Below are positions 16,306 through 26,702 of a DNA stretch of 64,000 nucleotides, in pieces. Source of the stretch: Lutibacter maritimus (GTDB taxonomy: Bacteria > Bacteroidota > Bacteroidia > Flavobacteriales > Flavobacteriaceae); contig NZ_FOZP01000009.1 of the NCBI RefSeq assembly GCF_900116115.1, positions 1-64,000 on the forward strand, given 5' to 3'. Position 1 is the first letter of the stretch. Every line of letters starts with the position of its first letter. Under the pieces are notes generated by a model. That model ran no database searches. It was not told where the DNA came from and saw nothing but the letters and a program-made list of their open reading frames with translations. The translations under genes were made by a program, and so were the position numbers.

Positions 16306-19300
16306 ATGCAAAGCATCAATTACTACCAAATTTTATATTTAGTATTTCAGTGTTTTACCGTAGCATTTATTATATTATTGTTATTTAGGTTGCGAACTTA
16401 TTTTGGACTAAGTTTATTATTTGCTGCGCTAGGAGTTTTTCAGTACATGCAAGTTTTTTTAGCAAATACATTGTATTTTGAAGTTTACCCAAATCTTTTT
16501 GTATCATCAGGTTCTTCAATAATTTTTACCGGTAGTATTTTTGCTATTTTACTTATTTATTTAAAAGAAGATGCCCTGCAAACCAGAAAAGCTATTTACG
16601 GAATTTTAGCTGCAAATATCCTATTAATTTTATTGCAATTTTCTATTAGTATTGGTATTACTGATGATAAAGTATTAAATGTTTATAACTTACCTATAGA
16701 ACTTTTTAACCAAAATTCTAAAATTTCAATAATAGGTTCTATGCTTATTTTTTTAGATTCATTTTTAATAATTTTTATATACGAAGCTGTTTCTAAAAAA
16801 ATACAATCCACCTTTTTTCGAATATTATATTCTACAATTTTTATTCTTAGCGTTGACTCTGTACTATTTGGATTAGGCGCATTTAACGGAGCTTTACAAG
16901 TAAAACAAATTATTTTTTCAGGACTAATCTCAAAAAACTTAGCAGCCATAATATATAGTATCATTTTTACATTGTATTTAAAATATATAGACAAAAGAAC
17001 ATTAAAACTTGACTCAAAAGAAAATGTATTTAAAGATGTTTTTCACTCACTTACTTTCCGCCAAAGATATGAATCCTTATATAAGGAAAATGAAACACAA
17101 ATGTGGCTTTTTGAACAAACTAAGTTAAAATATAAATATTTAATAAATAATACTAGTGAAGGTTTTTACAGAATAGAATCTGAAAAACCCATTGCAATTA
17201 ACTTACCTATTAATAAACAAATTGACTTAATGTATAAATACATGTATATTTCTGAATGTAATGACGCATTTGCAAAATTATACGGTTTTAATACAGCAAG
17301 TGAAATGATTGGTTATCGTTTTTTTGACTTACACGGTAATAAAATTATTCAAGAAAATATTGACTCTTTAACTAGTTTTATTAAAAATAATTATACCATA
17401 AGTGACGCATATACTGTTGAAAAAAATAACGAAGGAAATCTCTGCTATTTTTTAAACAATGCTGATGGAATTATTGAAAACAATGCTTTAATTTCTTTTT
17501 GGGGAACTCAACGTGACGTTACCGAAAAAAGAAAAATTGAAATAGCGCTATTAGAAGCCAACACTATTATAAATAGAAGTGAGTCAGTTGCATTTTTATG
17601 GCAAAACAATGAAAATTGGACTGTTGAATTTGTTTCTGAAAATGTTTTTAAACTAACTGGTTATACAGCGCAAGAATTTATCAGTCAGGAAATTTCATAT
17701 GCAAATATTATTTTTTCTGAAGATAAAGAAAGAGTATTTAATGAAGTTAAAGTTACAAGTAACAATACTAAAATTACGCATTTTAAACATCAACCCTACC
17801 GAATTATTACTAAAAATAATCAAATAAAATGGATACAAGACCAATCTTACATCCGAAGAGATAGCAACAATAAAATTACGCATTACGAAGGAATTATAAG
17901 TGATATTACCGATAAGGTAAAAACCAACATACAATTAATAAATGAGAAAAACAAAGCACAAAACTACCTAAATGTAGCTGGAGTTATGTTAGTTAGTATT
18001 GATGCAAATGGATTAGTTGAACTAATTAACCCAAAAGGTTGTGAAATTCTTGGTTATACAAAAGAAGAAATCATAGGAAAAAATTGGGTAGAGAATTTTA
18101 TTCCAAAAGATCAAATAAATACAATTAAAGATGTTTCAAAACTTGTTTACGAAGGTAAAATTGAACAGGTTAAAAAGTTTGAAAATGAAATAATTACAAA
18201 AGAAGGTGAAAAAAAATTAATTGCTTGGACCAACGTTTTAATTTTAGACAATGATGGAAAAATTGTTTCAACATTAAGTTCTGGTGAAGATATTACAGAA
18301 CGTAAAAAAACGGAACATATACTTAAAATTAATGAAGAAAAATATAGAACACTTTTTGAACATGCACCTGAAGGCATTTTAATTGCAAATTCAGAAAGTT
18401 ATTATTTAGATGCAAATACAGCAATTTGTAAAATGTTAGGATATACACATCATGAATTAGTTGGTTTACATGCTGAAGATATAGTTGTGCCAAATGAAAT
18501 TGAAAACATTCAGCCGGCATTAAACACCATAATATCAGAAAATTACTACGAAAAAGAATGGCTATTTAAAAGAAAAGATGAATCAACTTTTACAGCAGAA
18601 GTAACAGTTACTACTTTACCCGATGGCAATTTATTAGCTATGGTAAAAGATGTTACTGAACAAAAATTATTAAAAGCTAATTTAATACAAGAAAAAGAAT
18701 TATTGAAAGTGATTATTAATAATATTCCTGTAATGCTTTCTTTATATGATCCTAACATAAATATGCTGTTTTTAAATGAAGAATTTGAAACTAAATTAGG
18801 TGTTACAACAAAAGATGCAGATGAAATGGATTTCATGAAGCTATTTTATCCGGATGAACAAATTAGGAAACAAGCAGCTGATTTTATGTTAAATGCTCCA
18901 AAAGAATGGCGAGAATTTCCTATTTCAACAAAAAACGGGAGCATTTTAAATACCGAATGGACCAATATTAAATTAGCTAACGGAACACAAATTGGTATTG
19001 GCTTAGATATTACAGAACGTAAATTGGCACATAAAAAATTACAGGAACAAAAAGATTTTTTAGAATTATTAATTAACCATATCCCAAATCAAATTTTTTG
19101 GAAAGATAACAACCTAGTTTATCAAGGTTCTAATAAAGTATTTTCTGAAATTGTTGGGGCAAAATCTCCGCAAGATGTAATTGGAAAAACAGATTACGAC
19201 TTTGATAGAGATAATTCTTTCGCAGAATTATACAGACGCTGGGATACAAGAATTTTAGAATCGGGAAAACCAGAACTAAATATTGAAGAAAAGTATTTTA

Positions 19301-20673
19301 ATGCACAAGGAAAAGAAGGTTACTTACTAACCAGTAAAATCCCTATAAAAAATAGTGATAATGAAATTTTAGGAGTTCTTGGAATTTGTATTGATGTTAC
19401 TGAAAGTAAACTTGCACAAAAAACACTTATTAAATTTAATGAGCGCTTAAAATTGCTACATAAAATAGATTCTGCCACAGTATCAGCAAAAAATATTAAT
19501 ATTATAGCTAAAGATGTATTATCTGAAATAAAAAAAATTGTTCCGTTCAAACACGCAAGTTTAATGGAATATAATAACGTAAGTGAACATTTAACTTTTA
19601 TAAATACAAATACAGAAGTTCAAGGAATATCAACTCCTAAACATCCAATACCAACTTCAGACTTTGAATTTTTTGATAAAGAGACTTTAAAAAAAGGAGA
19701 TATTCAAATAATAGAAAATTTAAAAAATGAAAAATTCGTTTCAGCACATTTTAAAAAAATAGTAGACCATGGTTTAAATTCAGCGATGATAATCCCTTTA
19801 ATGTCAGAAAATCAGTTAGTTGGAACATTGGGATTAATATCAAACTCTATGAATATTTTCACAACCGAAAACATTCAAATTTCAAAAGAAATAGCAAATC
19901 AATTGGCCATCTTATTATATCAAAACAAATTAAAACAAGAAATAATTGAATATACAGAAAACCTAGAAGAAAAAATAAAGGAAAGAACTGAACAATTAGA
20001 ATTTTCTAATAGAGAATTAAGAGATTTTGCGCAAATAGTTTCACATGATTTAAAAGCGCCTTTAAGAGCAATAAGCCAACTTAGCTATTGGATATCCAAA
20101 GATTATTCCGATAAAATTGATGCAGCAGGACAAGAACAACTTTCAATGCTAATAGGAAGAGTTAAACGATTAGACAACTTAATTGAAGGTGTTTTACAAT
20201 ACTCTAGAGCAGGAAAAGCCCGAGAAAAAGAAATTATTATTGATTTAAATACACTTGTTCAAGATGTTATCATATCTTTAAATCCAGCCGAAAATATAAA
20301 CATAAAAGTAGATACTGTTCTCCCAAAAATACTAGGTGACCCAACTCGTTTTAGTCAAGTTTTCCAGAATTTAATTGAAAATGCCATTAAATTTAATGAT
20401 AAACCTTCAGTTACTATAAACATTGGCTGTATTAATAAAATAGATATTTGGGAATTTTATATAACAGATAATGGCCCTGGAATTGAAGAAAAATATTTTG
20501 ATAGAATTTTTCAAATATTTCAACGCTTAGAAACAAGAGATAATCATGAAGGAACAGGCGTTGGACTAACTCTAGTTAAAAGGATCATTCAAATTTATCA
20601 TGGTACTATTTGGATAACATCAGAAATAAATAAAGGAACAACATTTCATTTTACACTACCAATAAAAATTTAG
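16306..20673 (+). CDS. Membrane multi-PAS/GAF sensor histidine kinase (phytochrome-like core)
   Basis: This 1455-residue kinase has an N-terminal block of about seven membrane helices (1-225). Six PAS domains follow, at about 265-405, 420-540, 550-670, 675-790, 795-905 and 910-1040, several ending in the D(I/V)TE(R/K)K signature. Next come a GAF domain (1050-1215), a coiled coil and a HisKA/HATPase core. The H-box is AQIVSHDLKAPLRAIS with His1247; N-box NLIENAIKF, G-box DNGPGI and GTGVGL are intact. The core resembles Cph1-type kinases whose partner is a small CheY-like receiver, and such a receiver is the next gene, 6 bp downstream. The ligands are unknown; the number of PAS domains suggests several inputs. 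Confidence 0.93.
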   Translation: MQSINYYQILYLVFQCFTVAFIILLLFRLRTYFGLSLLFAALGVFQYMQVFLANTLYFEVYPNLFVSSGSSIIFTGSIFAILLIYLKEDALQTRKAIYGILAANILLILLQFSISIGITDDKVLNVYNLPIELFNQNSKISIIGSMLIFLDSFLIIFIYEAVSKKIQSTFFRILYSTIFILSVDSVLFGLGAFNGALQVKQIIFSGLISKNLAAIIYSIIFTLYLKYIDKRTLKLDSKENVFKDVFHSLTFRQRYESLYKENETQMWLFEQTKLKYKYLINNTSEGFYRIESEKPIAINLPINKQIDLMYKYMYISECNDAFAKLYGFNTASEMIGYRFFDLHGNKIIQENIDSLTSFIKNNYTISDAYTVEKNNEGNLCYFLNNADGIIENNALISFWGTQRDVTEKRKIEIALLEANTIINRSESVAFLWQNNENWTVEFVSENVFKLTGYTAQEFISQEISYANIIFSEDKERVFNEVKVTSNNTKITHFKHQPYRIITKNNQIKWIQDQSYIRRDSNNKITHYEGIISDITDKVKTNIQLINEKNKAQNYLNVAGVMLVSIDANGLVELINPKGCEILGYTKEEIIGKNWVENFIPKDQINTIKDVSKLVYEGKIEQVKKFENEIITKEGEKKLIAWTNVLILDNDGKIVSTLSSGEDITERKKTEHILKINEEKYRTLFEHAPEGILIANSESYYLDANTAICKMLGYTHHELVGLHAEDIVVPNEIENIQPALNTIISENYYEKEWLFKRKDESTFTAEVTVTTLPDGNLLAMVKDVTEQKLLKANLIQEKELLKVIINNIPVMLSLYDPNINMLFLNEEFETKLGVTTKDADEMDFMKLFYPDEQIRKQAADFMLNAPKEWREFPISTKNGSILNTEWTNIKLANGTQIGIGLDITERKLAHKKLQEQKDFLELLINHIPNQIFWKDNNLVYQGSNKVFSEIVGAKSPQDVIGKTDYDFDRDNSFAELYRRWDTRILESGKPELNIEEKYFNAQGKEGYLLTSKIPIKNSDNEILGVLGICIDVTESKLAQKTLIKFNERLKLLHKIDSATVSAKNINIIAKDVLSEIKKIVPFKHASLMEYNNVSEHLTFINTNTEVQGISTPKHPIPTSDFEFFDKETLKKGDIQIIENLKNEKFVSAHFKKIVDHGLNSAMIIPLMSENQLVGTLGLISNSMNIFTTENIQISKEIANQLAILLYQNKLKQEIIEYTENLEEKIKERTEQLEFSNRELRDFAQIVSHDLKAPLRAISQLSYWISKDYSDKIDAAGQEQLSMLIGRVKRLDNLIEGVLQYSRAGKAREKEIIIDLNTLVQDVIISLNPAENINIKVDTVLPKILGDPTRFSQVFQNLIENAIKFNDKPSVTINIGCINKIDIWEFYITDNGPGIEEKYFDRIFQIFQRLETRDNHEGTGVGLTLVKRIIQIYHGTIWITSEINKGTTFHFTLPIKI

Positions 20674-20679
20674 CAAATT

Positions 20680-21105
20680 ATGAAAAACTCAAATCTTACA
20701 ATATTATTAGTAGAAGACGATAAAGTGGACGCTATGACAATACAACGCGCTTTAAAGGAACTAAAAATATTAAATCCAGTTGTTATTTGCGAAAATGGCT
20801 TAGAAGCATTAAATTACCTAAATAATTTAGAAAATGCTTTGCCAGGAATTATTTTGCTAGATATAAATATGCCAAAAATGAATGGTATTGAGTTTTTAGA
20901 GCATCGTAAAAAAAATAATGCAATTAATTTAATTCCTACAGTAGTTTTAACAACATCAAAAGACGAACAAGACAAAGTTGAAAGCTTTAACTTAGGAGTT
21001 GCAGGCTATATGATTAAACCTGTAGATTATATGCAGTTTGTTGAAGTAGTAAAAACTATTAACTTATATTGGACCTTAAGCGAATTACCAAACAACAATA
21101 GATAA
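20680..21105 (+). CDS. Single-domain response regulator (Rcp1/CheY-like)
   Basis: The 141 residues form one receiver domain: LLVEDDKVDAMTIQ acidic pocket, Asp61 in LLDINMPKMNG, the Thr in VVLTTSKDE, and Lys in YMIKPVDY. No output domain is present. The extra loop (NNLENALPG) before the phosphorylation strand is typical of Rcp1-type regulators that pair with Cph1-like kinases. It lies 6 bp after the multi-PAS kinase and 6 bp before the hybrid kinase, so the three form one operon and it may carry phosphate between them. Confidence 0.95.
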   Translation: MKNSNLTILLVEDDKVDAMTIQRALKELKILNPVVICENGLEALNYLNNLENALPGIILLDINMPKMNGIEFLEHRKKNNAINLIPTVVLTTSKDEQDKVESFNLGVAGYMIKPVDYMQFVEVVKTINLYWTLSELPNNNR

Positions 21106-21111
21106 ATAGCT

Positions 21112-23580
21112 ATGAAACACCTTTTATTAATTGAAGATGACAAAGTTGATCAAATGGCATTTGAGCGGTTTGCTAAAACCGATGAATTTAATTATACCTA
21201 TAAATTAGCACATTCAATTTCTGTTGCCAAAGCGATACTTAAAAATGAAAAATTTGATGCCATAGTTACTGATTATTTTTTAGGTGATGGAAATGCTTTT
21301 GAAATTTTAGAATTAAAAATTGACATTCCAATTATTGTTACAACAGGAACTGGTAGTGAAGAAATTGCTGTACAAGCATTAAAAATGGGCGCTTATGACT
21401 ATTTAATTAAAGATATTGATGGATTTTATTTAAAAATGCTACCAATAACTGTTAAAAATGCGCTTCAAAGATTTCAATCAGAAAAAGAACTTAAAGAATA
21501 CCATACCAATTTAGAAGTATTAATTGAACAAAAAAAAGCAGAATTAGAAAAAGAAATTAAAATAAATAAAGAAACTTCTGAAGATCTTTTAAAAATGAAT
21601 ATGATTTTTAAAAACTCGAATGAAGTTACATTTATGACTGATAATAAAGGAATTATAACTTATATAAATCCAAAATTTACAGAACTATATGGTTATACAG
21701 CCGATGAAGTTGTTGGGAAAGTAACACCTAGAATATTAAAAAGTAATGCTCCTAATAATATTGATTATGATAATTTTTGGCATAAACTAACCAATAAACA
21801 AAGTATTTCAAACTTTAGCTACATCAATAAAAAAAAGGACAATACTTTAGTGCACATTGAAGGTTCATTTGAACCAATTCTTGATACTTCAAAAAATTTA
21901 ATAGGTTTTTTAGCAATACAACGAGATATTTCTGAAAGAATTAAAAGTCAAAATATTCAAAAAGTATTGTATAACATTTCAAATGCAGTTCATACAACTA
22001 AAACCTTAAAACAATTAATTAAATTAATTAAGCAAGAACTAAAGGTAATTATTGATACAACCAATTTTTATATTGCTTTATATGATGATGTGAACAATCA
22101 AATAACACTTCCATTTTTTGCAAATGAAAAAGAACCTTTTACAGATATTTCTGCAAAAAACTCTATTATACAATACATTATTAAAAACAAAAAAACATTA
22201 TTTATTTCAGGTCAAGAACTTGTAAAATTAGGTAAAGAAAACAACTTTACCGTTTCTGGCGCAATTCCTAAACAAATGCTTGCTGTACCAATTAAAGTTG
22301 GTAATAATATAACGGGTGTTATTGTGTTACAAAGTTATACAAGTAGTGAAGCTTTTACTGAAGATGACAAAAATTTATTAATTTTTGTTTCATATCAAAT
22401 TGGACTTTCTATACAAAATAAAAAAATTGAAGAAGATTTAACATTTGCTTTAGAAAAAGCTACCGAATCAGACAAACTTAAAACCGCTTTCCTACACAAT
22501 ATCAGTCATGAAATCAGAACACCAATGAATGGCATTTTGGGCTTTGCAAACCTTCTTAAAAACCCACAATTAACTGATGAAAAACAACAATCATTTATTG
22601 ATATCATTACTAAAAGTGGTGAACGTATGTTAAATACATTAAATGATTTAATGGATATATCTAAACTTGAAACAGGACAAATTAAAATAAATTTAACAAC
22701 TACAAATATTAATGATGAATTAGAAATTTTATATTCATTTTATAAACGTGAAGCTACTAATAAAGGGCTATTATTAAACTTAATATTGCCAAAAGGTAAA
22801 GATGAGATTATAATTAAAACCGATAGAGATAAATTATATGCTGTTTTAAGTAATTTAATTAAAAACGCGTTAAAATTTACAACTATTGGTGGCATTGACT
22901 TTGGTTATACTATAAAAGATAAAAACCTAGAGTTTTATGTAATGGATACTGGAATAGGTATTCCTAAAAATAGACAACACGCAATTTTTGACAGATTTGT
23001 ACAAGCTGATATTGAAGATACAAATGTATTTGAAGGTGCAGGTTTAGGATTATCAATTTCAAAATCGTACATAACCATGCTTGGAGGTAAAATTTGGGTA
23101 GAATCTATTGAAAAACAAGGATCTCAATTTTATTTTACATTACCACTTAAAGAAACTGAAGCAAATTATATTGAAGCAATTAATGATACTGAATTAAAAA
23201 CGGGCATTAATACTAAAAAAATCAATGTTCTAATTGTTGAAGATGAAGAAATAGCTTCTATATATTTATCGATACTTTTAGAAGATTACAGCTCAAAAAT
23301 ATTCTTAGCAAAAAATGGTGAGGAAGCCATTGACATATTTAAGAAAAATCCTGAAATTGATTTAGTTTTAATGGACATAAAAATGCCAAAAATGGGTGGT
23401 TATGAAGCATCCTTAAGAATTAGAGAACTAAACAAAAATGTGATTATAATTGCACAAACTGCGTTTACTTTTCCGGGTGATAAAGAAAAAGCATTGCGCT
23501 ATGGCTGTACTGATTATATTTCAAAACCAATTCAGGCAACTAATTTATTTTCTTTAATTAAAAAATATTTTGAAAAGTAA
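21112..23580 (+). CDS. Hybrid histidine kinase: REC-PAS-GAF-HisKA-HATPase-REC
   Basis: The 822-residue cytosolic protein has no membrane segment. Domains in order: receiver (1-115, Asp54 in VTDYFLGDG), coiled coil, PAS (155-280), GAF (285-440), HisKA with His466 in HNISHEIRTPMNG, HATPase (570-680, NLIKNALKF, DTGIGI, GAGLGL) and a second receiver (700-820, Asp755 in LVLMDIKMPKMGG). Receivers at both ends suggest that it accepts phosphate from the upstream kinase and passes it on, a relay. No output protein with a DNA-binding domain is encoded nearby. It is the third gene of the block with the multi-PAS kinase and the single receiver. Confidence 0.95.
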   Translation: MKHLLLIEDDKVDQMAFERFAKTDEFNYTYKLAHSISVAKAILKNEKFDAIVTDYFLGDGNAFEILELKIDIPIIVTTGTGSEEIAVQALKMGAYDYLIKDIDGFYLKMLPITVKNALQRFQSEKELKEYHTNLEVLIEQKKAELEKEIKINKETSEDLLKMNMIFKNSNEVTFMTDNKGIITYINPKFTELYGYTADEVVGKVTPRILKSNAPNNIDYDNFWHKLTNKQSISNFSYINKKKDNTLVHIEGSFEPILDTSKNLIGFLAIQRDISERIKSQNIQKVLYNISNAVHTTKTLKQLIKLIKQELKVIIDTTNFYIALYDDVNNQITLPFFANEKEPFTDISAKNSIIQYIIKNKKTLFISGQELVKLGKENNFTVSGAIPKQMLAVPIKVGNNITGVIVLQSYTSSEAFTEDDKNLLIFVSYQIGLSIQNKKIEEDLTFALEKATESDKLKTAFLHNISHEIRTPMNGILGFANLLKNPQLTDEKQQSFIDIITKSGERMLNTLNDLMDISKLETGQIKINLTTTNINDELEILYSFYKREATNKGLLLNLILPKGKDEIIIKTDRDKLYAVLSNLIKNALKFTTIGGIDFGYTIKDKNLEFYVMDTGIGIPKNRQHAIFDRFVQADIEDTNVFEGAGLGLSISKSYITMLGGKIWVESIEKQGSQFYFTLPLKETEANYIEAINDTELKTGINTKKINVLIVEDEEIASIYLSILLEDYSSKIFLAKNGEEAIDIFKKNPEIDLVLMDIKMPKMGGYEASLRIRELNKNVIIIAQTAFTFPGDKEKALRYGCTDYISKPIQATNLFSLIKKYFEK

Positions 23581-23601
23581 TGTTTTAATTAAATTGGGTA
23601 A

Positions 23602-25665
23602 TTAATTTTTATATAATTGCAGTGTAAACTTAAACTCACTTCCAACATTTGGTATACTTTCAACCCAAATTTTACCTCCATTTTTTTCAACAAAATCTTT
23701 ACATAAAATCAAGCCCAAACCAGAACCGTGTTCATTAGCTGTACCAATACTTGTATTTTTAACTTCAATATTAAAAAGGTTTTTTAATTCTTCTGGCGGA
23801 ATTCCAATACCGTTATCTTTTACAGTAATTTCAACAAAATCATCTTTAACAAGAGCATAAATTTGAACCTCACCTTTTGCGTACGTAAATTTTATTGAAT
23901 TGGATATTAAATTTCTTAAAACTGTATCAATCATATTTTCATCAGCATAAATTAAAATATGACTATCAACGTTATTAATAATATTAATTTCTTTGTTATA
24001 AGCCTGAATTTCAACAAATGAAACAGATTCAGACACTACCATTGCTAATTCAAGTTTTTTAGGATTAAAACTCATATTACCAGATTGGTTATTTGCCCAA
24101 AGCAATAAGTTTGATAATAAGTTGGAAGCTTTTAATGATGATCCTTTTATTATTTTTAAAAATTTTAGCTTTTTTTCATCATTATAATCTTTATAATGGT
24201 CTATTAAAAGTTCTGTAAAACCTTGAATAGAATTAAAAGGATTTTTTAAATCATGAGCAATTATTGAAAAAAACTTATCTTTTGTACTGTTAAGCAATTT
24301 TAATTTTAAAGTTTGTTTCTGAATTTCTTCATTCATCTTATTAATTTGATGATTTTTAAATTCTAATAAATTATAGGCTTTTTTCTTATCTGTATGAAGA
24401 TGGATTGATATTACTAAAAAAATAACAAAAATTGTCATTAATATAATTAACACATAAGAAATCTTTTTTTCGTTTTCGTATTTTATTTCGGCTAATTCAC
24501 TCTTAGAAGACAACTCGTTAATTGTTACTCTTTTATTTTCCAATTCATTAAGCGCATGAAATAAACCTACATTTTTTCGCTTTTCTTTATCAAAAACACT
24601 ATCTTTTAACTTGTTATACTTTTTTAAATATTCATACGATTTACTTAAATTTCCTAATTTATCATAACTATCAGATAACGATAGCAAATTTAAAATTTGA
24701 AACTCTAAATCTCCTATTTCTTTTGATAAATTAAAACTTTTTAAAGAATAATTAATTGCTTCATTTATTTTATCTTGCTTGCTATTTAAATCTGCTAAAT
24801 TGTAATAAACTATAACTTTCAAATCCGGTGCATTATTTTCGCTTACAATTTTTAATGCTTTTTCAAAATAAATACTTGCTTCTTTATATTGTTTTAAACC
24901 TATATAACAATCGCCAATATTATTATAATTTGTAGCTAATCCATCTTTAAAGTTTGTTTTCTCCTGTATTTCAATTGATTTATAATAGTAATACAACCCT
25001 TTTGATATATTATTGTTGTCAGCAAAAACATTTCCAAGATTTGTATAACAAGTAGCAACACCACTTTCATCATTTAATTCTTCATACAATTTTAAAGCGT
25101 CGTCAAAATATTTTGATGCAAACTCATAATTTTCCTGGCCATAATATAAGTTGCCAATATCTATATAGTTCATGGCAACTCCATCTTTATCTTTTAAATT
25201 ATTTTCATATAAATTAAGTGATTTTAAAAAATACTGAATTGCTTGATCTTCTCTAAAAATTAAAGAATAAACTCTACCTATATAATTAAATATATCAGCA
25301 ATTTGAACATTATCATTTAAAGTTTCGTAAGCTAAAAGTGCATTTTCAAAATTTTCTAAAGCATCAATATATTTATTTACATAAAAGCAATATACTGCTT
25401 GCTTTTTATAGGATCTTGCTATGTAAATTTGATTTTTATTTTTTTCGGCTAATTTAATTGCTTCGTTATAATAAAAATATGTTGAATCGAAGTTTTTCGA
25501 TGATTCATAATATTCAGCTACTTTAATAAGTTTTATAACTTTTACCGTATCAACAGATTCATTGCTTAAATCTAACTTTAATTGTTGAATTGAATTTTTG
25601 GATACTTGACTTAAAGCTGTGAAGTAAAAAAAACTAAGAAGTAAAATTAATAATCTATATTTCAT
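23602..25665 (-). CDS. TPR-containing sensor histidine kinase (HisKA type)
   Basis: This 687-residue protein has a signal peptide (FFYFTALSQ), about seven TPR units between residues 40 and 360 (for example NYIDIGNLYYGQENYEFASK), a coiled coil with a transmembrane helix near 403-423, and a kinase core. The H-box is FSIIAHDLKNPFNSIQG with His471; NLISNSIKF, DNGIGI and GSGLGL complete the ATPase. The TPR region should be periplasmic and sense a peptide or protein. It is convergent with the hybrid kinase (21 bp apart). No adjacent regulator is seen, so it may feed the neighbouring relay or act elsewhere. Confidence 0.93.
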   Translation of the reverse strand: MKYRLLILLLSFFYFTALSQVSKNSIQQLKLDLSNESVDTVKVIKLIKVAEYYESSKNFDSTYFYYNEAIKLAEKNKNQIYIARSYKKQAVYCFYVNKYIDALENFENALLAYETLNDNVQIADIFNYIGRVYSLIFREDQAIQYFLKSLNLYENNLKDKDGVAMNYIDIGNLYYGQENYEFASKYFDDALKLYEELNDESGVATCYTNLGNVFADNNNISKGLYYYYKSIEIQEKTNFKDGLATNYNNIGDCYIGLKQYKEASIYFEKALKIVSENNAPDLKVIVYYNLADLNSKQDKINEAINYSLKSFNLSKEIGDLEFQILNLLSLSDSYDKLGNLSKSYEYLKKYNKLKDSVFDKEKRKNVGLFHALNELENKRVTINELSSKSELAEIKYENEKKISYVLIILMTIFVIFLVISIHLHTDKKKAYNLLEFKNHQINKMNEEIQKQTLKLKLLNSTKDKFFSIIAHDLKNPFNSIQGFTELLIDHYKDYNDEKKLKFLKIIKGSSLKASNLLSNLLLWANNQSGNMSFNPKKLELAMVVSESVSFVEIQAYNKEINIINNVDSHILIYADENMIDTVLRNLISNSIKFTYAKGEVQIYALVKDDFVEITVKDNGIGIPPEELKNLFNIEVKNTSIGTANEHGSGLGLILCKDFVEKNGGKIWVESIPNVGSEFKFTLQLYKN

Positions 25666-25834
25666 TAAAGCATTTTGAATGGGGGGACAAATAAAAAACT
25701 CTTAATTAATTGTATTTGACAAACTTACTATATTTTTTTTGAATATAACTTTAGAATCATTCTATTTTAGAACCGCATTTAAATCTATAAAATCAACCAT
25801 TTTTTTATAAAAAGAGTGATAAAACACTTTATTT

Positions 25835-26269
25835 TTATTGTGTATGATCTGAAACAATCACCCATTTACCTTCAATTTTTTTAAAAATAAGCGTAAAAAT
25901 ACCATTTAAATCACCAGAATTTCTTTTTAAATAATATTCACCAGTTAATGAATATAAATTTTTGGCCAAAAAATCAGTGCTTAAAACTTTAAAAATTAAA
26001 GTGCCCATTTGGTCGGGAGTTGCATACTTCTTTTTATAATTATTCAATGTAGCATTCCAACCATAAGTTATTCCTTTTTTACCAATAAATTGAAGTTTTT
26101 CAGATTTCCAGTACACATCCATAAAGCCTTCTATATCACCTCTACTCCAATTTTCTGCACTTTGATTTAATGCTTTTTTAATGTCATCTATATCATTTTG
26201 CTGAGTAACTTTAACATCACAATTTGATAATAACACTCCAATAAACAAATAAACTACTAATTTTTTCAC
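25835..26269 (-). CDS. NTF2-like (SnoaL/DUF4440-type) lipoprotein
   Basis: The 144-residue protein has a lipobox LSNC and a single NTF2-like fold: IKKALNQSAENWSRGDIEGF, then MDVYWKSEKLQFIG, a typical DUF4440 opening, and a C-terminal FTLIFKKIEGKWVIVSDHTQ sheet. Family members are small pocket proteins with many roles. No catalytic residues point to one. It is 1 bp from the end of the GNAT gene on the same strand, so they are co-transcribed. Confidence 0.8.
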   Translation of the reverse strand: MKKLVVYLFIGVLLSNCDVKVTQQNDIDDIKKALNQSAENWSRGDIEGFMDVYWKSEKLQFIGKKGITYGWNATLNNYKKKYATPDQMGTLIFKVLSTDFLAKNLYSLTGEYYLKRNSGDLNGIFTLIFKKIEGKWVIVSDHTQ

Positions 26270-26270
26270 G

Positions 26271-26702
26271 TTATAAATATTTATACATTACATAATGACC
26301 TCCAACATATTGAATATTAAATTTATCACCGAAAGTTTTCAATCCTTGCTTTTCATAAAACGGAACGGCTACAACTCTTGCATTGCACCACAAACAATTT
26401 ATGTGAAATTCTTTCAATATTGCAACAGCTTTTTCCATCATTAGTTTTCCAGCGCCAAGTCCTTGATATTCTGATAAAGTTGCCATTCCTCTTAATTGAT
26501 ATTGACTACCTTTAAAGTTTGAATTTTCAGCTTTCATATAACTGGAAACTGCAATTAACTGATTGTTTTTAAAAACACCTAAATGAAAAGTATCTGAATC
26601 TAAATCTCCATTAAATTGATATGGAAGCGGAATATTTTTTCTTAATACTTCTAACCTAACTGGGTAAGTATCCAATGCGCTAATTTTTTTAACTTCTATC
26701 AT
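26271..26702 (-). CDS. GNAT family N-acetyltransferase
   Basis: The 143-residue protein has the GNAT core: LRGMATLSEYQGLGAGKLMM holds the acetyl-CoA pyrophosphate loop (QGLGAG), and ARVVAVPFYEKQGLK the C-terminal substrate strand. It transfers an acetyl group from acetyl-CoA to an unknown amine. It overlaps the upstream GNAT by 14 bp and the downstream lipoprotein is 1 bp away, forming a three-gene operon. Confidence 0.88.
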   Translation of the reverse strand: MIEVKKISALDTYPVRLEVLRKNIPLPYQFNGDLDSDTFHLGVFKNNQLIAVSSYMKAENSNFKGSQYQLRGMATLSEYQGLGAGKLMMEKAVAILKEFHINCLWCNARVVAVPFYEKQGLKTFGDKFNIQYVGGHYVMYKYL

